This document shows positions 53,342 to 61,251 of a DNA stretch of 64,000 nt, piece after piece (position 1 is the first letter of the stretch; each line of letters starts with the position of its first letter). Both the position numbers and the translations under genes were made by a program. Below the pieces are notes generated by a model. The model did not search any database. It saw nothing but the letters and a program-made list of their open reading frames with translations, and was not told the origin of the DNA. This DNA comes from an uncultured Prevotella sp. (GTDB lineage: Bacteria; Bacteroidota; Bacteroidia; Bacteroidales; Bacteroidaceae): assembly GCA_944319815.1 (NCBI GenBank), contig CALUEX010000052.1:21500-85499 (forward strand), given 5' to 3'.

Positions 53342-53981
53342 AAGCTTCTTTACACTTGTCAGTTATTGCTTGCCAGTTCTCGGCTGCGATAACATCTTTG
53401 GGGAACAGTTTTGACCCCATACCTACGCAGAAGACCCCAGCTTTAAACCAAGCTGTAAGATTTTCCTCATCGGGAGACACTCCTCCAGTTACCATCAACT
53501 TAGACCACGGCATTGGGGCCAACATACCCTTAACCAGTTTAGGTCCAAGCACATCACCGGGGAACACCTTGCATAAGTCACATCCAAGTTCCTGGGCAAA
53601 TCCAACTTCTGAAACGCTGCCACATCCAGGTGTATAAGGCACAAGACGCCGATTGCATACTTTTGCGATTTCAGGGTTAAACAGCGGGCCGACAACGAAG
53701 TTTGCACCGAGCTGGATATAAAGGGCCGCCGTGGCGGGGTCAACTACAGAGCCTACGCCCAACGCAAGTTCAGGACATTCCTTTGCTGCGTACTTTACAA
53801 CCTCGCCGAAAACTTCATGAGCAAAATCGCCACGGTTAGTAAACTCAAAGGCACGAACGCCTCCGTCATAACAAGCCTTGATTACTTTCTTGGCAACCTC
53901 AACGTCCTTGTGATAGAACACGGGCACCATACCTGTTGAACCAATCTTGTTCAACACTGCTATTTTATCAAATTTAGCCAT
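53313..53981 (-). CDS. eda: KDPG/KHG aldolase
   Basis: 222 residues; cleaves 2-keto-3-deoxy-6-phosphogluconate to pyruvate and glyceraldehyde 3-phosphate. Class I aldolase barrel: [11 protein letters not shown]-type segment with the acid/base Glu (FEFTNRG, about 45), Schiff-base Lys in [14 protein letters not shown] (about 134), and the phosphate-binding [13 protein letters not shown]. Cytosolic. It lies after kdgK and the small DUF4177-like gene; its end overlaps the start of the sensor kinase gene by up to 29 bases. Confidence 0.95.
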   Translation of the reverse strand: MAKFDKIAVLNKIGSTGMVPVFYHKDVEVAKKVIKACYDGGVRAFEFTNRGDFAHEVFGEVVKYAAKECPELALGVGSVVDPATAALYIQLGANFVVGPLFNPEIAKVCNRRLVPYTPGCGSVSEVGFAQELGCDLCKVFPGDVLGPKLVKGMLAPMPWSKLMVTGGVSPDEENLTAWFKAGVFCVGMGSKLFPKDVIAAENWQAITDKCKEAFGYIAKARD

Positions 53982-53986
53982 TTAAA

Positions 53987-54127
53987 CTATTCTTTTTCTC
54001 GTTTGAAAACCAAATACAGACCGAGGCAATAGGAGCACACAAGCTCCCACCCCTCGTCCGCGAGTTTATTAATACCTTGCTCTTCGTTCCACAAAAAGCA
54101 CTTTACCTTATATTCATACCGCCCCAT
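53987..54127 (-). CDS. DUF4177-like small protein (46 aa)
   Basis: Short gene between kdgK and eda: ATG 54127, stop 53987, beginning MGRYEYKVKCF and ending YLVFKREKE. The pattern YEYKV...LADEGWELV...YLVFKR is that of DUF4177-type proteins, which are about 50-60 residues. It starts 3 bases after the kdgK stop and ends 5 bases before the eda start codon, so it is inside the operon. Function unknown; it is probably a small cytosolic protein. Confidence 0.75.
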   Translation of the reverse strand: MGRYEYKVKCFLWNEEQGINKLADEGWELVCSYCLGLYLVFKREKE

Positions 54128-54130
54128 GGC

Positions 54131-55156
54131 TTATCTCTGGACGCGGCCAGAAGCATCACCACCGGCAAGATTTGCAACTTCGTCGGCAGACATCAGGTTA
54201 AAGTCGCCCGGGATTGTATGCTTCAAGGCAGAAGCAGCTACGGCAAATTCGAGAGCCTTGCCTTGGTCGTCTGGATATGTAAGAAGACCATGGATGAGTC
54301 CGCCGGCAAAAGAGTCGCCACCACCTACACGGTCTATGATAGGCATGATGTCATAGTGCTTGCTCTGATAGAAGTCCTTACCGTTGTATATAAGGGCCTT
54401 CCACCCATTATGGCTGGCAGAAAGAGACTCGCGCAAAGTTGAAACGACATATTTGAAACCGAATGTCTCCATCATTCCCTTGAAAATGCCATAGTATCCT
54501 TCAGCGTCGGTCTTGCCGCCTTCCACGTCTGCGTCCGGCTTGAAGCCAAGACACAACTGTGCGTCCTCCTCGTTGCCGATACAAACGTCAACATATTTCA
54601 TGAGAGGCTTCATGATGCTCTGGGCTTTCTCGGAAGTCCAAAGTTTCTTACGGAAGTTGAGGTCTACGCTGACCGTCACACCGTGACGCTTCGCAGCCTC
54701 GCAAGCCAATCGTGTCAGTTCGGCAGCCTTGTCGCTGATTGCCGGAGTAATGCCGCTCCAATGGAACCATTGTGCGCCTTCCATGATTTTATCGAAATCG
54801 AAATCCTCAGGGTCGGCTTCAGCTATTGAGCTGTGGGCGCGGTCATAAATGACTTTTGAAGGACGCATACTTGCACCGCTCTCAAGATAATAAATCCCGA
54901 CCCTGTCACCACCACGGGCAATGAACTGAGTATTTACGCCATAACGACGCAGGGCGTTCACGGCACACTGCCCTATCTCATGTTTAGGCAACTTTGTTAC
55001 AAAATATGCATCATGTCCATAATTTGCAACGCTTACAGCCACATTGGCTTCGCCACCACCATAAACGACATCAAAACTATCGCTTTGTACAAATCTCTTC
55101 TGACCCGGAGAAGAAAGGCGAAGCATTATTTCACCTAATGTTACAACTTTAGCCAT
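54131..55156 (-). CDS. kdgK: 2-keto-3-deoxygluconate kinase (PfkB family)
   Basis: 341-residue sugar kinase phosphorylating KDG to KDPG. The N-terminal signature is VTLGEIMLRLSSPGQKRF with GGGEANVAVSVANYG; the C-terminal PfkB signature IDRVGGGDSFAGGLIHGL contains the anion hole and the catalytic Asp (about 290). First gene of the leftward kdgK-DUF4177-eda run. With eda it forms the lower hexuronate pathway; the LacI gene and uxaA are divergent. Confidence 0.94.
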   Translation of the reverse strand: MAKVVTLGEIMLRLSSPGQKRFVQSDSFDVVYGGGEANVAVSVANYGHDAYFVTKLPKHEIGQCAVNALRRYGVNTQFIARGGDRVGIYYLESGASMRPSKVIYDRAHSSIAEADPEDFDFDKIMEGAQWFHWSGITPAISDKAAELTRLACEAAKRHGVTVSVDLNFRKKLWTSEKAQSIMKPLMKYVDVCIGNEEDAQLCLGFKPDADVEGGKTDAEGYYGIFKGMMETFGFKYVVSTLRESLSASHNGWKALIYNGKDFYQSKHYDIMPIIDRVGGGDSFAGGLIHGLLTYPDDQGKALEFAVAASALKHTIPGDFNLMSADEVANLAGGDASGRVQR

Positions 55157-55207
55157 TTCTTAAATTTGTTTTTGGATGTTTATAGATAATCTAATTTGTT
55201 TTCGCTC

Positions 55208-55240
55208 ACAAAATTACAATTTTAATTAGAACAAAACAAA
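55208..55240 (-). promoter_or_regulatory. Promoter of kdgK-eda
   Basis: On the minus strand TTTG (55240-55237), about 20 bases, TAATTTTGT (55216-55208). About 50 bases to the ATG. Confidence 0.6.
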
Positions 55241-55445
55241 TAAAATAACAAAAAAAATGTTTTTAGGAAGTTGCCTTTTTATTTTAATAGTCATTGCGTA
55301 TAATCAATGCGACAATGCGCATCTAACATTTTTAAGATTGTAATACATTATAGGATACTTTGGCAACATTAATTGCGAACTTCATGAAAAGTTTATAATT
55401 AATTGACAGCCAGGCATTTTCGCATTGGCTACTTGTCTTGCAGCA

Positions 55446-55480
55446 AAATGCCGTCTTTTACTGCATAAAAGATGGCGTTT
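55446..55480. repeat. Palindromic hairpin of the interspersed family (copy d)
   Basis: AAATGCCGTCTTTTA pairs with TAAAAGATGGCGTTT (two G-T type mismatches) around a 5-base loop. It is in the middle of the roughly 590-base divergent space between kdgK and the LacI gene, where apart from promoters I see nothing else. Its place between two promoters makes it unlike a terminator; an operator role is not excluded. Confidence 0.65.
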
Positions 55481-55601
55481 CACCTGGCAAAATGAGGCAT
55501 ATTACAATCATGTTGGAAACAGTCGGCCATGTACACATATATTCTGGCACTTACCGGCAGCCATGTCGCATCGAAAATAAAACCGCATTTCATCATGTTT
55601 T

Positions 55602-55634
55602 TTTGGTATTTAAATCGAATTTAATTATCTTTGC
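55602..55634 (+). promoter_or_regulatory. Promoter of the LacI regulator-uxaA unit
   Basis: TTTG at 55602-55605, about 20 bases, TATCTTTGC at 55626-55634; leader about 105 bases to the ATG. Confidence 0.65.
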
Positions 55635-55744
55635 AGAAGATAAACCGCATTCGGGATTTGCGGCACGGGCAGGTTGTTGTCTCGTGTATTTTATTTATGC
55701 ACAAATATTGATTTGGAGCTTGCTACAAGCAGATAATAGACGTC

Positions 55745-56809
55745 ATGAACGAAAAGATTAGAATAAAAGACATTGCAGAAAAGTCCGGTGTCTCGGTAGG
55801 AACTGTTGACCGCGTACTCCACAACCGTCCTAACGTTTCAAAATCGGCAAGGGAAAAAGTCGAGTCTGTCTTGAAAAATACGAACTATCAGCCCAATATG
55901 TACGCAAGTGCGCTTGCTTACAACAAATCATACACTTTTTATTGCATAATCCCCAAGCACGAGTCTGAGGCCTACTGGGACGAAATCGAAGAAGGGGCAC
56001 GCCGCGCCTGTGAGGCCAGACGTGATTTTCACGTTGATGTCAAGATTATGTATTATGGCCGCTTCGACACAACCACATTCACGAAAATATGCAAAGAATG
56101 CCTCAACGCCAACCCCAACGGCGTGATTGTGGTTCCAAGCGAGCTTGGAATAACAAAAAAATTCACCGACAAGCTGCACGAGCGCAATATACCCTTTATC
56201 CTTTTAGACTCCTATATGCCTGACTTGAAACCATTGTCGTTCTACGGGCAGGACTCGTTTTGCAGTGGGTATTTTGCGGCAAAAATCCTAATGCTGATTG
56301 CTTCCGGGGAAAAGGAAATCATGCTGATGAAGCAAACAAAGAACGGTATGGTGGCAAGCAAACAGCAGGAAAACCGCGAAGTCGGTTTCAGGCATTATAT
56401 GCAAGACCATTACCCGAAAATCAAGATACTCGAATTAGACCTGCCGCTTGATGACAGCAAGGAGGACTACGACAACACGTTGGAAAGTTTTTTTGCGGCA
56501 CACCCAGGCGTTCACCATTGTATTACATTTTGTTCAAAAGGGCACATCGTTGGAGAATTTTTGCTGAAGACCAACCGTCGAGACGTGCAAATAATGGGCT
56601 ACGACATGGTTGAACGCAATGCGAAGTGCTTACGCTTGGGCTCCATATCATTCCTTATAGCACAGCACGCCTTCATGCAAGGTTACAACTGTGTGGAAAC
56701 CCTCTTCAAGGCCATCGTGCTGAAGACCAAGGTTGACCCGGTAAACTATATGCCAATAGAGCTTCTGACAAAAGAAAACATAAACTTCTACCGAAGGACA
56801 CAATTATAA
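55745..56809 (+). CDS. LacI-family transcriptional regulator
   Basis: 354 residues. N-terminal LacI helix-turn-helix RIKDIAEKSGVSVGTVDRVLHNRPNVS (shown in part, residues 5-32) then the hinge KNTNYQPNMYASAL. The periplasmic-binding-protein-like effector domain (about 60-345) is of the type in VGTVDRVLH regulators that often control sugar-acid genes. Divergent to kdgK and 28 bases before uxaA, so it probably controls hexuronate breakdown; likely effector KDG or an altronate intermediate (inference). Confidence 0.92.
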   Translation: MNEKIRIKDIAEKSGVSVGTVDRVLHNRPNVSKSAREKVESVLKNTNYQPNMYASALAYNKSYTFYCIIPKHESEAYWDEIEEGARRACEARRDFHVDVKIMYYGRFDTTTFTKICKECLNANPNGVIVVPSELGITKKFTDKLHERNIPFILLDSYMPDLKPLSFYGQDSFCSGYFAAKILMLIASGEKEIMLMKQTKNGMVASKQQENREVGFRHYMQDHYPKIKILELDLPLDDSKEDYDNTLESFFAAHPGVHHCITFCSKGHIVGEFLLKTNRRDVQIMGYDMVERNAKCLRLGSISFLIAQHAFMQGYNCVETLFKAIVLKTKVDPVNYMPIELLTKENINFYRRTQL

Positions 56810-56837
56810 AAACAACCCATAAAAATTAATCTTTGTT

Positions 56838-58334
56838 ATGGAAAAAGCACCATTTATAAAAATCAACAAGGCTGACTCCGTGGTTGTCTGCCTGAAAAAC
56901 TATCAAAAGGGAGAAACCATGAATGTCGACGGGAAAGAAATAACCGTATTACAAGACACTCCCGCAGGACATAAAATATTGATAAACGACGCTTCAAAGG
57001 GTACAAATATCATAAAATACGGTTATCCGATAGGCCATGCCATAGAAGACCTCAAAGCTGGTCAATGGGTGAACGAAAACAACCTGAAGACCAACCTGTC
57101 TGGTACGCTGTCTTATGAATATAAGCCTGTAAACGAGGAACTTGGCATACAAAACGAAAACCTTACCTTTAAGGGCTATGTCCGCAAGAACGGCGAAGTC
57201 GGCATAAGGAACGAAGTTTGGATTGTACCTACCGTTGGTTGTGTCAACGGCATTGCCGAAAAGTTGGCTTCAATGCTTGCCGGTGAGACAAAACTTGAAG
57301 GCATTGACGCAGTTCATGCCTGGCACCACAACTATGGTTGTTCGCAGTTGAGCGAAGACCACGAGAACACGCGCAAGGTTTTGAGGGACATTGTGCTTCA
57401 CCCCAATGCTGGTGCTGTACTTGTGTTGAGTTTAGGCTGTGAAAACAACCAGCCAGACCAATTCGAGAAACTGCTTGGCGACTATGACAAGGAAAGGATA
57501 AAATTCCTTGTAGTGCAGAAAGTCCAGGGTGACGAGATTGAAGAAGGCATGAAGATACTGCGCTCGCTTTACGGCATAGCCAAGAACGACAAGAGGACAG
57601 ACTGCCCGTTGAGCGAATTGCGCATCGGACTCAAGTGTGGCGGTAGCGACGGCTTCAGCGGCATCACGGCCAATCCGCTCGTCGGCGAGTTCTCCGACTT
57701 CCTCGTTGCACAAGGTGGTACGTCAATCTTGACCGAGGTGCCGGAGATGTTCGGTGCGGAGACCATCTTGATGAATAGGTGCAAGAACGAAGACTTGTTC
57801 AACCAGACAGTAAAATTGGTGAACGACTTTAAGGAGTATTTTCTCAGTCACGGTGAACCTGTAGGCGAAAACCCATCCCCCGGCAACAAGGCTGGCGGCA
57901 TATCAACACTTGAAGACAAAGCCCTTGGATGCACACAGAAATGTGGACGTGCTCCTGTCAGCGGAGTGCTCGGGTACGGCGACAGGCTGCAAGCCAAAGG
58001 CCTTAACTTGTTGTCGGCTCCAGGCAATGACCTCGTTGCTTCAACGGCTTTGGCTGCCGCTGGATGCCAAATAGTATTGTTCACGACCGGACGCGGTACG
58101 CCGTTCGGCACGTTCATCCCGACAATGAAAATTTCCACCAACAGCAACTTGTTCTCAAACAAGCCGAATTGGATTGATTTCAATGCCGGAGAGTTAGTAG
58201 ACGGCACAGACATGAATACGTTGCTGCGCAAGTTCATAGACAAGATTATCTCGGTAGCCAACGGCGAAAAGACCTGCAACGAGAAAAACGGTTATAGGGA
58301 AATATCTATATTCAAGAACGGGGTTACCCTGTAA
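56838..58334 (+). CDS. uxaA: Altronate dehydratase
   Basis: 498 residues; dehydrates D-altronate to 2-keto-3-deoxygluconate. The N-terminal SAF-type domain (about 1-95) contains GHKILINDASKGTNIIKYGYPIG. The catalytic part follows with GYVRKNGEVGIRNEVWIVPTVGCVN, HAWHHNYGCSQL, VLSLGCENNQ, KCGGSDGFSGITANP and CTQKCGRAPV, whose Cys residues bind the metal/iron. The product feeds kdgK and eda. uxaB and uxaC are not in this window. Confidence 0.94.
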   Translation: MEKAPFIKINKADSVVVCLKNYQKGETMNVDGKEITVLQDTPAGHKILINDASKGTNIIKYGYPIGHAIEDLKAGQWVNENNLKTNLSGTLSYEYKPVNEELGIQNENLTFKGYVRKNGEVGIRNEVWIVPTVGCVNGIAEKLASMLAGETKLEGIDAVHAWHHNYGCSQLSEDHENTRKVLRDIVLHPNAGAVLVLSLGCENNQPDQFEKLLGDYDKERIKFLVVQKVQGDEIEEGMKILRSLYGIAKNDKRTDCPLSELRIGLKCGGSDGFSGITANPLVGEFSDFLVAQGGTSILTEVPEMFGAETILMNRCKNEDLFNQTVKLVNDFKEYFLSHGEPVGENPSPGNKAGGISTLEDKALGCTQKCGRAPVSGVLGYGDRLQAKGLNLLSAPGNDLVASTALAAAGCQIVLFTTGRGTPFGTFIPTMKISTNSNLFSNKPNWIDFNAGELVDGTDMNTLLRKFIDKIISVANGEKTCNEKNGYREISIFKNGVTL

Positions 58335-58452
58335 TTATCACGACAACGATGGGCGGACTGTCCAGCGCACACACGTGCGACTGGTATCCGCCTGTCGTCC
58401 AATATATTCGGGAACAAATATCCTTCTAACATTCAGGCAGATAAATAAAAAT

Positions 58453-59286
58453 ATGAAAGTATTATTCAGAAACTTCATAAAACTTTTATCTAGAGGGGCT
58501 TTTGACTCGAAAGACACAACCGAGCCCATGTCTGAATATAAATGGAACCAGTTACTTGTCTTGGCCGAAAAATGCGAAGTCAAGGAATTCGTTTACACCG
58601 GAATTTTAAGAACGTGTGGGCAATGCTCTACACTTATACCACAGGGCATTTACGAAAAGGCACAAACCTGTAAATTCACAAATAAGACCGTAAGCAGTGT
58701 AATAGGCAACAAAACCAAGTATAACCTGCACAAACAGGTGAAAAAATTTGCAAATTTTTATTTGAACAGGAAATACAACCAGATTGTTTTCGACGAAATC
58801 CACAGCATTGACACCTCTGTTGACTCGCTTGTTTTTCTTGATAAACTGGTAACCAACATTGACGTATTGATTAATGCTGGATTGAATTTTCAGCTGCTTT
58901 TCGAGCTTGGTTTTTATTTAAGGGAAAATGGTGATAAAGTTGATTTTGTCAAGATTGAAAACTGGATAAAAATATTGAAGCTGAACAAGATGAGTAGCCT
59001 TATCGGCTATTATCTTGCATTCTTTTTCCATTTTAGTGATGCCGAACTGCCATTCTTGAAACATTCAAATAAAAAAAACGAAAAAACGGCCTTGAACATA
59101 CTTGAGGTAACACTGTGCAGCTCAGCAAAACCTACAATGGCAAATGGTGCCGGTACCCACCAAAGCATCAATCCGATAGCTAAACCTGACGCACATCCCT
59201 TAAAATATTTTTCATATTGCCCTTTAGAAACGTCAAGCCGTTTTATCGCCAACATAATCAAAAGTCTTTCAAACATTGATGAATAA
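58453..59286 (+). CDS. Hypothetical protein, Bacteroidales-specific type (277 aa)
   Basis: Not recognised in a functional sense. From ATG 58453 (MKVLFRNFIKLLSRGAFD); an upstream frame from 58375 is unlikely. The N-terminal region has MSEYKWNQLLVLAEK, the middle is aromatic and helical (FANFYLNRKYNQIVFDEIHSI), the end is FSYCPLETSSRFIANIIKSLSNIDE; I recall similar N- and C-termini in Prevotella hypothetical proteins. No signal peptide or clear membrane segment except a mildly hydrophobic stretch (LIGYYLAFFFHF). It follows uxaA by about 118 bases and may not be part of that unit. Confidence 0.65.
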   Translation: MKVLFRNFIKLLSRGAFDSKDTTEPMSEYKWNQLLVLAEKCEVKEFVYTGILRTCGQCSTLIPQGIYEKAQTCKFTNKTVSSVIGNKTKYNLHKQVKKFANFYLNRKYNQIVFDEIHSIDTSVDSLVFLDKLVTNIDVLINAGLNFQLLFELGFYLRENGDKVDFVKIENWIKILKLNKMSSLIGYYLAFFFHFSDAELPFLKHSNKKNEKTALNILEVTLCSSAKPTMANGAGTHQSINPIAKPDAHPLKYFSYCPLETSSRFIANIIKSLSNIDE

Positions 59287-59305
59287 CTAAAATTTTCTAA
59301 TTTAT

Positions 59306-59337
59306 TTTGTCATAAGAATGATTAGCCGTACCTTTGT
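59306..59337 (+). promoter_or_regulatory. Promoter of the GH25 lysozyme gene
   Basis: TTTG at 59306-59309, exactly 19 bases, TACCTTTGT at 59329-59337. It rules out the more upstream start at 59334. Confidence 0.8.
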
Positions 59338-59357
59338 ATGAAATAAGAAATTCTCAG

Positions 59358-60065
59358 ATGAAACGGCATATCACATTCATTTTTACAGTCATCTTTTTAA
59401 GTTTACAGTATTCCGCAGCGCAAGACAATACAAGCTACATACAATGTGAAGATACGTGCAGCCACATTCACGGCATAGACTTAAGCCACTATCAAGGTGA
59501 AGTGTTTTGGGAAAACGTCGGAGCCAACAGCAAGATGGCGTATGTCTACCTTAAGGCCACTGAAGGCAGCACACATATAGACAAGACCTACGAACGTAAT
59601 ATTGAACTTGCCCATAGATATGGGCTGAAAGTTGGTTCGTATCATTTTTTTCGCCCAAAGACAGACCTTGTAAAACAACTTGAGAATTTCATGTCGCAAT
59701 GTAGGCCCGGCGACCAGGACCTTATCCCAATGATTGACATTGAGTCTACAGGCGGACTTGGTACCGACGAGTTTTGCGATTCCCTGTTCAAGTTCATCGG
59801 CTTAGTTGAGAAGGCATATCGTCAAAAACCTTTATTGTACACATATACTAATTTTTACAACAAACACCTTAAAGGCAAAATTGACGACTATAAGCTGATG
59901 ATAGCCCAATATTCTGACGAGGAACCACAACTTGCAGATGACAGGGATTATACGATGTGGCAATATACGGCTAAAGGCCGTATAAACGGGATAAACACAT
60001 ACGTGGACAAAAGTAGGTTCATGGGCCGTCACAGCATGAGAGAAATTAGATTTAAACACTTTTAA
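59358..60065 (+). CDS. GH25-family lysozyme, secreted
   Basis: 235 residues from ATG 59358. Signal peptide MKRHITFIFTVIFLSLQYSAAQ. The GH25 barrel shows GIDLSHYQGEVFWENV with the first catalytic Asp, AYVYLKATEG, YHFFRP, the DIE pair in LIPMIDIESTGG and YTMWQYTAKGRINGI near the C-terminus. Cleaves peptidoglycan beta-1,4 bonds. Heads a rightward run with the zinc-ribbon protein (20-base gap). Confidence 0.93.
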   Translation: MKRHITFIFTVIFLSLQYSAAQDNTSYIQCEDTCSHIHGIDLSHYQGEVFWENVGANSKMAYVYLKATEGSTHIDKTYERNIELAHRYGLKVGSYHFFRPKTDLVKQLENFMSQCRPGDQDLIPMIDIESTGGLGTDEFCDSLFKFIGLVEKAYRQKPLLYTYTNFYNKHLKGKIDDYKLMIAQYSDEEPQLADDRDYTMWQYTAKGRINGINTYVDKSRFMGRHSMREIRFKHF

Positions 60066-60085
60066 CGACTAAAAATATTTTACCA

Positions 60086-61240
60086 ATGGCAATAATCAAA
60101 TGCCCCGAATGTGGTCATTCAATAAGCGACAAGGCACCAATGTGCCCTAACTGCGGTGTAGAAATAGCAGGAAAAGTAATTAAATGCAGGTATTGTGGTG
60201 AGTATTATTTCAAGACTGAGACCTCATGCCCGCATTGCCATAACGAAGTGGCTGGAACTTTGCAGAAGGACCAGTCTGACGCGCAACAACCCGAAGGGGA
60301 CGTGCAGGCGCATACATCAACATATATGGAAAATTCGCCGGAACACGGTAATGCGAACAACAATAGAAGAAAAAACAACAAAACGGTTATTATCATTTCT
60401 GCCATAATTGCAGTGTTAATCGTCGGCATCGCCTTATATGCCTACAACAAAGCACAAGGCAACAAGGAGATGGAGGAATACAATATTGCAATGAACAGCA
60501 ATGACCCGATGGTCTTGCAAATGTATCTTGATAATTTCAAAGATGCACCGCAGGCACATATTGATTCTATTTCAGCCCACCTGCAACGGATAAAACTACA
60601 AGACCAAGACTGGACGGACGCTGTCGTCAGTGGTTCAAAAACAGCCTTGCTTGAATATATAAAGACGCATCCCAACAGTCCGTATGAAGAAGAGGCTCTT
60701 GCGAAAATCGACTCTATAGACTGGGAACTTTGTAAAAAAACGAATACAGCAGAAGCCTATCAGGCGTATATAGACGGTCATGCCACAGATAAATACAACC
60801 ACTATGAAGAGGCCATGATTGCATTAAAGAAGATAAAATTATCAGAAGTAAGTATTGACGAGAGACAGGCCATAAGCAACATATTCCATAATTTCTTCTT
60901 AAGCATCAATACGAAAGATGAAAACAGCTTAACTGCGAATGTGAGCGATTTCATAAATTTTCTTGGCAAACAAGATGCAACAAAAAACGATGTCGTATCA
61001 TTCATGCACAAATTATATAAAATCGATGTTGAAAGCATGATATGGGGCATTTCCGGGAATTATGACATAGGGAAAAAAGAAATCGGTGACGAGCAGTATG
61101 AATACAACACTACGTTTACGGCCAAACAGAAAATCAAAAAGACAGATGGCACTGAAGTCGTAAATACATACCGCATAAATGCAAAAATAAATCCTGACTG
61201 GAAAATCACAGAAATGTCAATGACGAAAATCGTAGAATAA
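60086..61240 (+). CDS. Zinc-ribbon membrane protein
   Basis: 384 residues. Two zinc ribbons at the N-terminus: CPECGHSISDKAPMCPNCG (4-22) and CRYCGEYYFKTETSCPHCH (about 34-52). An Asn/Gln-rich linker, a transmembrane helix (VIIISAIIAVLIVGIALYAY, about 100-119), then a helical extracytoplasmic region (about 125-250) with tetratricopeptide-like spacing and a C-terminal beta domain with FTAKQKIKKTDGTEVVNTYR. Family seen in Bacteroidales; role unknown, possibly envelope sensing. 11 bases before the nucleotidase gene. Confidence 0.75.
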   Translation: MAIIKCPECGHSISDKAPMCPNCGVEIAGKVIKCRYCGEYYFKTETSCPHCHNEVAGTLQKDQSDAQQPEGDVQAHTSTYMENSPEHGNANNNRRKNNKTVIIISAIIAVLIVGIALYAYNKAQGNKEMEEYNIAMNSNDPMVLQMYLDNFKDAPQAHIDSISAHLQRIKLQDQDWTDAVVSGSKTALLEYIKTHPNSPYEEEALAKIDSIDWELCKKTNTAEAYQAYIDGHATDKYNHYEEAMIALKKIKLSEVSIDERQAISNIFHNFFLSINTKDENSLTANVSDFINFLGKQDATKNDVVSFMHKLYKIDVESMIWGISGNYDIGKKEIGDEQYEYNTTFTAKQKIKKTDGTEVVNTYRINAKINPDWKITEMSMTKIVE

Positions 61241-61251
61241 TATGCTACCGA

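Noticed and set aside
59010-59276. Leftward 88-codon frame with a hydrophobic stretch, opposite the unknown gene after uxaA
   Set aside because: The rightward frame continues with an ending I recall from Prevotella proteins; the leftward frame has no promoter or partner.
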